Assembly (NCBI RefSeq): GCF_014635045.1 | Contig: NZ_BMCF01000003.1 | Span: 186,001-250,000 of the forward strand | Origin: Staphylococcus nepalensis | GTDB lineage: Bacteria; Bacillota; Bacilli; Staphylococcales; Staphylococcaceae | Reading direction: 5' to 3' | DNA: 64,000 nt | Part shown: positions 9,410-17,751 of the stretch, one piece after another | Position numbering within the stretch: the first letter of the stretch is position 1 | Layout: each line of letters begins with the position of its first letter | Notes under the pieces: generated by a model | Told to the model about the DNA's origin: nothing | The model's input: only the letters and a program-made list of their open reading frames with translations | Database searches by the model: none | Translations under genes and position numbers: made by a program

Positions 9410-10987
9410 ATGAATAAAGCAGATCTAATTGCTCCAGAAAAATACAATATAGTTAGTGAAATTGAGAAATATGCAACCAATCCATCGAAAAAAGCAATTA
9501 TTTTCAGGGATCAAAGTGGTAAAGAAGAAGATACGACATATACCCAACTTATTAATAATGCTAATAAAATTGGACATATGTTTTTAAAATATGGTTTAAA
9601 AAAAGGTGACAAATTATTAGTTATGCTGCCACGTGCAATTAAGACATATGAAGTTTATCTAGCAGCATTAAAATTAGGTATTATTATCGTCCCTAGTTCT
9701 GAAATGTTGCGCACTAAAGATTTGCAATATCGGATTACGCATGGTGAAGTAAAAGCAATTTTAGCTACCAGTGACAGCGTTGAAGAATTTAAGGATGTTA
9801 AAGAATATGAGTCATTACTTAAATTTATTGTTGGTGACAAAGTAGAAAATTGGATAAACGTTGAAGATGAACAAGCTGAAGCTTCAGATGAGCTTACAAT
9901 TGAAGTAACTTCAAAAGAAGATATTGCTTTATTATCATATACTTCAGGTACTACAGGAAATCCAAAAGCAGTTGTGCACTCTCATGGTTGGGGATACGCG
10001 CATTTACAAATGGCGCCTAAACATTGGCTAAGTATTGTAGAAGATGATACGGTCTGGGCAACTGCAGCGCCAGGTTGGCAAAAATGGGTATGGAGCCCAT
10101 TTTTATCAATTTTAGGATCAGGTGCGACAGCATTTGTCTATAACGGTAAATTTAATGCAGAGACATATCTTGAATTACTAGAAATGTACGACATCAATGT
10201 ATTATGTTGTACACCAACAGAATATCGTTTAATGGCTAAGTCACCCAATCTAACAAATTATAAACTAGCACATTTGCATAGTGCCGTATCTGCAGGTGAA
10301 CCATTAAATAAAGAAGTTGTTGATAAATTCAAACAAAACTTTAATTTAACAGTTAGAGATGGTTATGGTCAGACAGAAAGCACATTGTTGATCGGATTCT
10401 TAAAAGACACTGAAGGACGCCCTGGATCAATGGGTAAAGGCATTCCTGGTAGTTACGTTACAGTTATAGATGATGATGGTAACCCTGCACAACCAAATGA
10501 AGTAGGGAATATCGCAGTGCCGTTAGATTTACCTGCTTTGTTTAAAGGTTATTATAAAGACGAAGCACGTACTGCTGAGCCACAAATTGGTGAATACTTT
10601 ATTACTGGTGATTTAGCGAAATTAGATGAAGATGGTTACTTCTGGTTCGAAGGTAGAAAAGATGACATTATTATCAGTTCTGGTTATACAATTGGGCCGT
10701 TTGAAGTTGAAGATTCACTTACAAAACATCCATACGTTAAAGAATGTGCAGTAGTAGCTAGTCCACATGAAATCAGAGGAAATATCGTCAAAGCGTTTGT
10801 GATCTTGCAAGATCACATTACTGGGGACGAAAGTGTAATCAAAGAATTACAAAATTTTGTTAAACAAGACGTTGCACCTTATAAATACCCAAGAGCAATT
10901 GAGTTTGTTGAAGACTTGCCTAAGACCAACTCTGGCAAAATAAGACGTATTGAGCTAAGAGAAGCGGAAAAAGCGAAGTATTTATAA
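9410..10987 (+). CDS. mbcS: Acyl-CoA synthetase (MbcS-like, branched/medium-chain)
   Basis: This 525-residue ANL-superfamily enzyme activates a carboxylic acid with ATP to an acyl-AMP and then to acyl-CoA. The P-loop-like signature YTSGTTGNPK is at residues 177-186, GYGQTES is near 325, the hinge GDLAKLDEDGYFWFEGRKDD is near 405-425, and the catalytic lysine of TNSGKIRR is K510. Length and architecture fit medium-chain/methylbutyryl-CoA synthetases; staphylococcal MbcS makes branched acyl-CoA for membrane fatty acids from exogenous branched acids. The start follows AAGGAGAG. It is a single gene with its own terminator. The MbcS subtype is probable rather than proven. Confidence 0.8.
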   Translation: MNKADLIAPEKYNIVSEIEKYATNPSKKAIIFRDQSGKEEDTTYTQLINNANKIGHMFLKYGLKKGDKLLVMLPRAIKTYEVYLAALKLGIIIVPSSEMLRTKDLQYRITHGEVKAILATSDSVEEFKDVKEYESLLKFIVGDKVENWINVEDEQAEASDELTIEVTSKEDIALLSYTSGTTGNPKAVVHSHGWGYAHLQMAPKHWLSIVEDDTVWATAAPGWQKWVWSPFLSILGSGATAFVYNGKFNAETYLELLEMYDINVLCCTPTEYRLMAKSPNLTNYKLAHLHSAVSAGEPLNKEVVDKFKQNFNLTVRDGYGQTESTLLIGFLKDTEGRPGSMGKGIPGSYVTVIDDDGNPAQPNEVGNIAVPLDLPALFKGYYKDEARTAEPQIGEYFITGDLAKLDEDGYFWFEGRKDDIIISSGYTIGPFEVEDSLTKHPYVKECAVVASPHEIRGNIVKAFVILQDHITGDESVIKELQNFVKQDVAPYKYPRAIEFVEDLPKTNSGKIRRIELREAEKAKYL

Positions 10988-11033
10988 TTTAATTCTAGTT
11001 TATGAAGGAAACATTTAAGTAGAATAGCAATAG

Positions 11034-11076
11034 AAAAATCCCGGCATACTGTTTAACAGTGCGTCGGGATTTTTTG
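11034..11076 (+). terminator. Terminator of the acyl-CoA synthetase gene
   Basis: AATCCCG and CGGGATT enclose an inner ACTGT/ACAGT stem and are followed by a T-run. Confidence 0.85.
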
Positions 11077-11207
11077 TTAATGGTTCATGTCATCAGATGG
11101 TTGGATTTATATATTTCGTTATGACGTATATAAAAACTATAACTTTGTTAATATATCGTAAATAAGCATATAAAACGATTAGATAAGTGTCTATTTACCT
11201 GGTGCAC

Positions 11208-11462
11208 TTAAATAAAACCTATATTACTTATTAACAAAATGATACCAATTAATGTGAATATGATACCGCGAATCAATTGTTTCTCCCATAGATGTATCAC
11301 ACCACTCATGACAATCAATAGTGACATAATAATTGAAGCAATTAAGTATACAGTGTCATTAACGATATTAAACATATGTAAAAATAATGTTCCAAAACAC
11401 AAGATGATTACAATAACTAAGCTTCTCAAAAGGAACTTGTCTATTTTTGAATTTTTGGCCAT
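11208..11462 (-). CDS. Small three-helix membrane protein, hypothetical
   Basis: This 84-residue protein has a basic N-terminus (MAKNSKIDKFLLRS) and three hydrophobic segments (about residues 15-31, 34-55 and 63-84). It has a good ribosome site (AAGGAGG, then 9 nt to the ATG). I recognise no family with confidence. It reads away from the YIP1 gene terminator and appears to be monocistronic. Confidence 0.6.
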   Translation of the reverse strand: MAKNSKIDKFLLRSLVIVIILCFGTLFLHMFNIVNDTVYLIASIIMSLLIVMSGVIHLWEKQLIRGIIFTLIGIILLISNIGFI

Positions 11463-11593
11463 AAAGCGTTCCTCCTTAAGCCATTCACAAAATTTTATTA
11501 TTAGAATAAGTTTTAAACGAGTTGAATCATTAGTGAATATGCTTATGTAAAATATGTTTAATCGTTATTTTTACATAAGTAAACTTATTAATC

Positions 11594-11629
11594 AAAAAAG
11601 CCTGAAACAACAATGTTTCAGGCTTTTTT
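11594..11629. terminator. Bidirectional terminator
   Basis: AAAAAAGCCTGAAAC and its exact complement surround a 6-nt loop. It lies 15 bp beyond the YIP1 gene stop and can act in both directions. Confidence 0.88.
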
Positions 11630-11643
11630 GATAGAAATATTCA

Positions 11644-12258
11644 TTATTGGAAACTTGCACCTATTAAAGCAAAGCCAACTGATACGACAATGTAAGCAAT
11701 TGCCCATATCATAGCTGCCTTTTTAGATAGGCGATTTGTTGCAAATAGCATAATACCAAAGACATATGCATCAATAAGTGTTTGTAAATTTAACGCACCT
11801 AGCATTTGGTTTCCTTTATCAAAAATGTTTAGGCTTGCAATGTTGTAATCTAACAGTGATAAACCTGCAACCCATTGAATCAATACAACAATTAACCCAA
11901 CGATGCCAGTGATTAAAGAGAAACTTAACGTTGCAGAAAAGATTGATTTTGCACCTGCATCTGATTTCATTATTTTGGAAATAATTAAAAAGATTACAAA
12001 TGTAACGCCGATACCTATAATGCTACTAAAAGCGCCGCCAACAATGCCCACGATTAATCCGATCATGCCCATATCCATGTCCATGGCTTCTCCATTCGCA
12101 CCTGCTTCTTGATATATTTCATTATAATCAATTGACATGGCACCGATAGCTGCAGAAAGTGCTGCCACGATAATAGAAAGGATCAGTTTAAGCCCCCATT
12201 TAGGGTTTTCGCGTAAATTTGAAAAGTGTTGTAAAAATGGTAAATTAGAATTCTCCAT
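11644..12258 (-). CDS. YIP1-family membrane protein
   Basis: This 204-residue protein has a soluble N-terminal stretch (NLPFLQHFSNLRENPKWGLKL) and five hydrophobic helices. The layout, with an early helix, an extracytoplasmic acidic loop (YNEIYQEAGANGEAMDMDMG) and then four helices, is that of bacterial YIP1-domain proteins, whose role is unknown. I chose the ATG at 12258, which has AAGGGA before it, over the upstream TTG at 12291. Divergently upstream lies the MFP-ABC efflux operon. In related bacteria YIP1 proteins sit beside YknXYZ-type transporters (YknW is a YIP1 protein needed for YknXYZ assembly in Bacillus), so a functional link is likely. Confidence 0.75.
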   Translation of the reverse strand: MENSNLPFLQHFSNLRENPKWGLKLILSIIVAALSAAIGAMSIDYNEIYQEAGANGEAMDMDMGMIGLIVGIVGGAFSSIIGIGVTFVIFLIISKIMKSDAGAKSIFSATLSFSLITGIVGLIVVLIQWVAGLSLLDYNIASLNIFDKGNQMLGALNLQTLIDAYVFGIMLFATNRLSKKAAMIWAIAYIVVSVGFALIGASFQ

Positions 12259-12512
12259 CTGTCCCTTGCCCCCTATATGTATTGTTTCCAAATCATAACA
12301 TTACCTACAATATTTTCAAACAGTTTTAAGAAAAAAATTAAATAAAATTAAAAATAATAAATTAACTTAGATTCACATTTTAACATTACAATATTGTTAG
12401 GTTTATATTTTTAAATAAATATTGTGTAGAAAATCATGTTATGCATTATATTTTTTATTGTGTGTTTGTGATAGTATCTAAAATGAATATATTTTAAAGG
12501 AGTGTTTACTAA

Positions 12513-13544
12513 TTGAAGAAAAAGTGGACGTGGGCCATCGCCGTTATTGTAATTATTTTATTAATTGCAATTGCACTTATTTTAAGACAAGCAAACAACA
12601 GTTCGAAAGATAATAATGGCTATGATACATATAAGGTAGAAAAAGAGAGCCCACTCAATTTAGAAGGTAAGGCGTCACCTAAATCAGTAAAAACATACAA
12701 TAACAACAGTCAATTAGGTACATATGTAAGTACACAAGTTGATGACGGTCAATCAGTTAAAGAAGGCGATCCGCTTATCAATTATGAAATTAATAATAAT
12801 AAGCGCCAACAATTAATTGATAAAGTGGATAGCGCTAAAAATGAAAATGAGAGAGCGGAAGCGCAGCAACAACTAAATCAATATGATCGTCAAGTTAATG
12901 ATAGTATCTATGCTGCATTTGATGGCAAAGTAGATATTAAAAATACGGATCACGTCTCAGATGGCGAACCTATTTTGCAACTTGTTGGAGATGAACCACA
13001 AATTAAAGCAACAGTGACTGAGTTTGACCTTGGGAAAATTAAAGAAGGCGATCAAGTAGACGTCAAAGTAACAAGTACTGGTAAAAAAGGCAAAGGTGAA
13101 ATACAGAAAATTTCAGAATTACCTAAAAGTTATGAAGAACGCTTGAATAAAGGTGGTAGCGGCGCAGTAGCTACTGATTCAAGTAGTGAAGAAGGCGGCG
13201 GTACGCAAGCTTCAAACCCAGTTTCGGACCCAAGTAGTGGCGAAGACTCAGACACATCAAAATATACCATCGTTATTGATAATATCGATATTCCCGTACG
13301 TGCTGGCTATTCAACAGATGTCGAAGTACCATTAGATGCGATTAAATTACCAAAATCAGTATTAACGAAAGATAATAATGTATTTGTAGTAGGTAAGGGT
13401 AATAAAGTAGAAAAACGAGACATTAAAATTGATAAAGTTAATGGGGAAATTTTCGTGAAAGAAGGTCTGAAAACCGGCGATAAACTGATTAAAAACCCTA
13501 AAAAATCTATGAATGATGGAGACAAAGTTGAGGTGTCATCATGA
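12513..13544 (+). CDS. MFP/HlyD-type adaptor subunit of a MacB-like ABC efflux system (YknX-like)
   Basis: This 343-residue protein has an N-terminal membrane anchor (residues 5-24) after MKKKWTW. It then has a barrel-sandwich hybrid with a short coiled hairpin (SAKNENERAEAQQQL), a beta-barrel (IKATVTEFDLGKIKEGDQVDVKV), a Gly/Ser-rich insertion and a C-terminal membrane-proximal domain. Such adaptors link an exporter ATPase/permease to the outside in Gram-positive bacteria. The start is TTG with AAAGGAG ahead of it. It overlaps the next gene by 4 bp (ATGA type), so the three genes form one translationally coupled operon. YknXYZ of Bacillus protects against the SdpC toxin; the substrate here is unknown. 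Confidence 0.82.
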   Translation: MKKKWTWAIAVIVIILLIAIALILRQANNSSKDNNGYDTYKVEKESPLNLEGKASPKSVKTYNNNSQLGTYVSTQVDDGQSVKEGDPLINYEINNNKRQQLIDKVDSAKNENERAEAQQQLNQYDRQVNDSIYAAFDGKVDIKNTDHVSDGEPILQLVGDEPQIKATVTEFDLGKIKEGDQVDVKVTSTGKKGKGEIQKISELPKSYEERLNKGGSGAVATDSSSEEGGGTQASNPVSDPSSGEDSDTSKYTIVIDNIDIPVRAGYSTDVEVPLDAIKLPKSVLTKDNNVFVVGKGNKVEKRDIKIDKVNGEIFVKEGLKTGDKLIKNPKKSMNDGDKVEVSS

Positions 13545-14221
13545 TAGAACTTGTAGATGTCAATAGACATTTTCAAAATGGCGATGAGACAAACCATATT
13601 TTGAAAGACATTAATATTAGCATTCAAGAAGGTCAATTTATAGCCATTATGGGGCCTTCAGGATCAGGTAAAAGTACATTAATCAATATATTAGGTTTTA
13701 TTGATCGAGCTTATGAAGGCGATTATTTATTTAAAGGTGAAAATTATAAAGAAAGTTCAGACAATGAATTAGCAGAAATCAGAAACAAGACGGTTGGGTT
13801 TGTGTTCCAAAACTTTAAATTAATTCAAAATAATACTGTTTTAGAAAACGTTAGTATTCCTCTAGTTTATGCAGGACTTGGAGCACAAGCGCGTAAAACT
13901 AAAGTATCCAATACATTACATGATGTTGGGCTATACAATAAAGAAAATTTAGCGCCTAATCAATTGTCTGGAGGACAACAACAACGTGTGGCGATTGCAC
14001 GTGCGATTATTAATAACCCTAAATTTATTATTGCTGACGAACCAACTGGCGCACTGGATTCAAAAACCTCAAAAGACATCATTGAATTGTTTATGGCATT
14101 AAATAAAGAGCATAATACGACGATGATTCTCGTGACGCATGACCGTAAAGTGGCAGACAAGGCAGATCGTATCATTCATATCCTCGATGGTCGTGTCCAA
14201 AGAGAAGAGGTGGTTGAATGA
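13541..14221 (+). CDS. ABC transporter ATP-binding protein (MacB/YknY-like)
   Basis: This 226-residue cytoplasmic ATPase powers the neighbouring FtsX-like permease. Walker A GPSGSGKS is at residues 38-45, followed by the Q-loop VFQNF, the signature LSGGQQQR, Walker B FIIADEPTGALD and the switch histidine in VTHD. This is the LolD/MacB/YknY subfamily, whose members drive mechanotransmission rather than classical transport. It overlaps its neighbours by 4 bp on each side (12513-gene stop/this start, and this stop/14218 start). Confidence 0.92.
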   Translation: MIELVDVNRHFQNGDETNHILKDINISIQEGQFIAIMGPSGSGKSTLINILGFIDRAYEGDYLFKGENYKESSDNELAEIRNKTVGFVFQNFKLIQNNTVLENVSIPLVYAGLGAQARKTKVSNTLHDVGLYNKENLAPNQLSGGQQQRVAIARAIINNPKFIIADEPTGALDSKTSKDIIELFMALNKEHNTTMILVTHDRKVADKADRIIHILDGRVQREEVVE

Positions 14222-15393
14222 AGAACTTATCAAATATCATCGCTATTTCATTCAAATCCATTTTAAAAAATAAACGGCGTAATATCTTCACGATGATTGG
14301 CATTATTATCGGTATTGCTGCAGTTATCACAATTATGTCGCTAGGTAACGGATTTAAACAAACGGCCTCAGAACAATTTGAAGATACTGGCGCAGGTAAA
14401 GATTCAGCAACAGTGAATTATATGAAAAGTGATGGCGAAGGCGCAAAGGAAAATCCATTTAGTCAGCAAGATATAGATATTGCTAAACAAGTTAACGGTG
14501 TTACCGATGCAAAAATTAAAGAGACCGAAGACCAAGGTTATTCAGCTAAGATGACTAACGCGCAGAAAAAAGGCGATATTAGTATTTTAAAGAAAAAAGA
14601 AATGACGCGTCCTGAAAAAGGTGACGGTTTTAATGAAGATGATAATGAATTAAATAAAAAAGTCGTCACTGTGGATGATAAAATTGCTAAAGATGTGTTC
14701 AATAATGAGCCAATTGGTAAGACATTATATATTGACGATCAAGGTTTTAAAGTAGTAGGTATTGTAAATGATGCGATGAACCCATCAGCTGTAAATATGC
14801 CTGCCAACACATTTGACAGATATATGGGCTATTTAACACAAGATTACCCATCACTTCAATTATCATTGACAGATGACGCCGATAAAAAAGAAGTTGCAGA
14901 TAAAGTGGCTAAAGCTTTGAATAAAAAAGGTTCAGGCGCAGGTGAAGGTAGTTATACTTATACAGATATGGAAGCGTTTATGAAAAATATCAACAAAGTA
15001 TTTGATGGTATTACTTACTTTGTGGCTGCTGTTGCGGGTATTTCATTATTTATCGCTGGCATAGGTGTAATGAATGTAATGTATATCTCTGTAACTGAAC
15101 GTACGGAAGAAATTGCCATTCGACGTGCTTTTGGTGCAAAAGGACGAGATATTGAAATTCAATTCTTGGTGGAAAGCGTTGTGTTATGTGTCATTGGCGG
15201 TATTATTGGTCTAATCATAGGAATACTTGTCGCAAGTCTTGTAGATGCTGTAACACCAGAATATATTAAGAGTGCGGTCAGCCTAAGCTCGGTTCTTATT
15301 GCAGTAGGTGTTTCAACGTTGATAGGCATTGTGTTTGGTTGGATTCCGGCACGTTCAGCGTCTAAGAAAGAATTGATTGATATTATTAAATAG
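14218..15393 (+). CDS. MacB/FtsX-type ABC permease (YknZ-like)
   Basis: This 391-residue permease has the MacB topology: an N-terminal helix (GIIIGIAAVITIMSLGNG), a large extracytoplasmic MacB_PCD domain (about residues 45-260), then three C-terminal helices forming the FtsX domain. The conserved cytoplasmic string ERTEEIAIRRAFGAKGRDIEIQ lies between helices 2 and 3, and the protein ends in PARSASKKELIDIIK. With the adaptor and ATPase upstream it makes a complete tripartite exporter. Confidence 0.9.
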   Translation: MKNLSNIIAISFKSILKNKRRNIFTMIGIIIGIAAVITIMSLGNGFKQTASEQFEDTGAGKDSATVNYMKSDGEGAKENPFSQQDIDIAKQVNGVTDAKIKETEDQGYSAKMTNAQKKGDISILKKKEMTRPEKGDGFNEDDNELNKKVVTVDDKIAKDVFNNEPIGKTLYIDDQGFKVVGIVNDAMNPSAVNMPANTFDRYMGYLTQDYPSLQLSLTDDADKKEVADKVAKALNKKGSGAGEGSYTYTDMEAFMKNINKVFDGITYFVAAVAGISLFIAGIGVMNVMYISVTERTEEIAIRRAFGAKGRDIEIQFLVESVVLCVIGGIIGLIIGILVASLVDAVTPEYIKSAVSLSSVLIAVGVSTLIGIVFGWIPARSASKKELIDIIK

Positions 15394-15406
15394 TTACAGG
15401 AATAAC

Positions 15407-15446
15407 TCGAAACTGAACCATACCTATATCAATGTCTCAGTTTCGA
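15407..15446. repeat. Perfect 10-bp hairpin after the efflux operon
   Basis: TCGAAACTGA and TCAGTTTCGA are separated by 20 bp, 14 bp beyond the permease stop. There is no T-run; it may protect the transcript 3' end. Confidence 0.5.
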
Positions 15447-15614
15447 AGATGACGCTGATAGTAGGCGCCAGGTTGAAAGGTAGTCTTATATCAAACATTT
15501 GTAGAATGACTAAAGTGCTATAGATCGATAAGTTTTAGTTCATTTAATCGGCTAGTCGTAGTAGTTCTGCAAGTGCCATAGCGTTTGTGTTTGCTTCTTA
15601 GTTATTGAAGTATC

Positions 15615-15668
15615 GACGGGGTAATGCAATCTTATTAGTAATATAAGACGACTATCCCGTCTTTTTCT
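15615..15668 (+). terminator. Terminator between the two ABC operons
   Basis: GACGGGGTA pairs with TATCCCGTC around a long AT-rich loop and is followed by TTTTTCTTT. Confidence 0.75.
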
Positions 15669-15858
15669 TTGTTTCACTAAATTTACGTTTGAATACATAT
15701 GCAAGTTATACTTTATTAATACTTAAATCAATTTTTAATCGATTTTTTATAAAAATGTATTGTTTGTTTTAATGGATTATATTATGTTTAATTTATAAGT
15801 TGTTTAATGTTAAACCATTTATATTGTTTTAAATGATAAAAAAGATAAGGGGATAACA

Positions 15859-16704
15859 ATGACATATTTGCTAAATGTACAAAATTTAAGTAAAAGTTAT
15901 GCTGATTCTGATTTTAATCTTAATCAAATTAATTTAACGATTGAACCTCACACAGTGGTTGGGCTTATTGGAAAAAATGGTTCTGGTAAATCAACGCTAA
16001 TCAATACATTAGTTGGAAACCGGTTTGCAGATTCAGGTGAAATTCAATTTTTTGATGAATCTATAACGAACCGTGAATATACATATAAAGAACATATGGG
16101 TGTCGTGTTTGATGACCTTCGTCTTCCAAATAAACTGAATGCTAAAGAAATTAGCAAAGTATTTGCCAACATTTACCGTACTTGGGATGAAAAGCACTTT
16201 TTTGATATGCTTGAAAATTTTGGATTACCTAAAGAACGTCAAGTTAAGACATTCTCACGTGGAATGAGCATGAAAATATCGCTATCGATTGCATTGTCAC
16301 ATGATAGTAAACTTTTAATTTTAGATGAAGCAACGGCAGGGATGGATGTTTCAGGGCGCGAAGAAGTATTAGAAATACTTGAAGACTTCGTAGATAAAGG
16401 TAATGGGATTCTTATTTCTTCACATATTTCAGAAGATATAGAAACACTTGCTGATAAATTAATATTTATGAAAAATGGTCGCATTTTATTGCAAGAACAA
16501 AAAGAAACGTTATTAAACGATTATGGCGTTGTTACTTTTGAAGAGGGGCAATTTGATGTAAATCAAAGTGCTGTTATAGCTTATCGTATACATAAAGGCT
16601 CAGGTAAAGCACTGATCAATAACAAAGATGAAATAGATATAGCACAATCTATAGAACAAATTGATGACGCGACGAAAATATTAATGAGAGGAGAGTTAGT
16701 ATGA
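15859..16704 (+). CDS. ABC transporter ATP-binding protein (ABC-2 type, Pmt/YtrB-like)
   Basis: This 281-residue ATPase has Walker A GKNGSGKS (about residues 38-45), Walker B LLILDEATAGMD and H-loop ISSHISED. The signature is the variant FSRGMSMK, as in YtrB/PmtC-like ATPases. The C-terminal part after residue 210 is an extra regulatory-like segment. It overlaps the permease start by 4 bp. The family contains the Pmt exporters of phenol-soluble modulins and bacitracin-type resistance pumps; the substrate cannot be read from sequence, but PSM-like genes lie 5.5 kb downstream. No GntR regulator precedes it, unlike the classical pmt and ytr operons. Confidence 0.85.
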   Translation: MTYLLNVQNLSKSYADSDFNLNQINLTIEPHTVVGLIGKNGSGKSTLINTLVGNRFADSGEIQFFDESITNREYTYKEHMGVVFDDLRLPNKLNAKEISKVFANIYRTWDEKHFFDMLENFGLPKERQVKTFSRGMSMKISLSIALSHDSKLLILDEATAGMDVSGREEVLEILEDFVDKGNGILISSHISEDIETLADKLIFMKNGRILLQEQKETLLNDYGVVTFEEGQFDVNQSAVIAYRIHKGSGKALINNKDEIDIAQSIEQIDDATKILMRGELV

Positions 16705-17327
16705 AAGGTTACTTAATGAGTTATTATTTTACGAATAAAAAATCCATTTATACATATTTGTTATTAAGTATTCCAATTTGTTTATTTTTCTCATTTTCCA
16801 ATCCATTAATCGCTAGTTTTATGCCTATGATCTTTTTAGTTTCTCCAGCAACAGATAATTTAAAGGATGAAAAGGATTCAAAATGGATGTATTTTGTGTC
16901 AACGTTACCTTATAGTCGAAATACTTATGTGGCAAGTCACTTTGCTTTTTACAGTATATTGGCACTCATGGGTATGATCGTGTCCCTTGTAATCAATGCT
17001 ATTGTGGCAGATAGTATCGTTACAGGCATTAATTCTGCAATGCTGGGCATTGGATTTATTGCATTATATTCACTTATTTTCCCGTTTACTTTTAAAATAG
17101 GTGCTGAGAAATCTAATGTAATCTTTATGATTGTTTCTATTATAGTAGTGATTGTATTTTTCGTTTACTATTTTGGCTTATTAGCCTTATTCTCTGGCTC
17201 AGGGGATATGATAAGTGAAGTCAGTAAAAATCTTTGGTATGGTGGCACATTTGCAGTGTTCGGTTTAATCGTTATGTTGCTTTCGTTTATTACTTCTAAA
17301 CATGTGTTTAAACATAAAGCATTGTAA
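16701..17327 (+). CDS. ABC-2 type permease (PmtB/PmtD-like)
   Basis: This 208-residue protein has six hydrophobic helices. The order, a short cytoplasmic N-terminus, paired helices (YLLLSIPICLFFSF, ASFMPMIFLVSP), a conserved charged loop LKDEKDSKWMYFVSTLPYSRNTYVASH, then four further helices, is that of the ABC2_membrane_5/Pmt permeases. The WxxFxxTLPxSR loop is the coupling element to the ATPase. It forms a two-gene operon with the preceding ATPase. A complete Pmt system has two of each; only one pair is present here. Confidence 0.78.
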   Translation: MKGYLMSYYFTNKKSIYTYLLLSIPICLFFSFSNPLIASFMPMIFLVSPATDNLKDEKDSKWMYFVSTLPYSRNTYVASHFAFYSILALMGMIVSLVINAIVADSIVTGINSAMLGIGFIALYSLIFPFTFKIGAEKSNVIFMIVSIIVVIVFFVYYFGLLALFSGSGDMISEVSKNLWYGGTFAVFGLIVMLLSFITSKHVFKHKAL

Positions 17328-17610
17328 AACAACATAGTAACATGTAGTCTTTCTTGACAAACACGAATAATCGTTATATCTTATTAATATTGAAAACTAA
17401 AATGTTAGGCATATTATTCTCTGTTTTCTACGTAAATCATGCTTTAGCAAGTTGCTAATTGAACTGTATTGGTAAATTGAAAAAGTGTATGAATATCAGT
17501 GGAAATTAAGAATTGTACGTCTCACAGTACGACATTAAAAAATGAACTTCAACATAAATAAATATTTAATAGGTAGCAGCGCAAAACACAAAATGATGTG
17601 AGTTGTAATG

Positions 17611-17665
17611 AAGCCGACAATAATAATGAATCAATATCGATTTGTTATTAATTGTCGGCTTTTTC
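17611..17665 (+). terminator. Terminator between the ABC pair and mpsA
   Basis: AAGCCGACAAT pairs with ATTGTCGGCTT around a long AT loop and is followed by TTTTC. Confidence 0.8.
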
Positions 17666-17751
17666 TATGGAAAATGTAAATCCCAACGATTATGCAAATG
17701 GACATTTTGCGCTGATGTAAATTTAGAAGTTGTATCAAAGGAGGTAGCGTG

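Noticed and set aside
13307-13636. Antisense frame of 109 codons over the MFP/ABC junction
   Set aside because: It has no ribosome site and is the mirror of well-supported genes on the plus strand.
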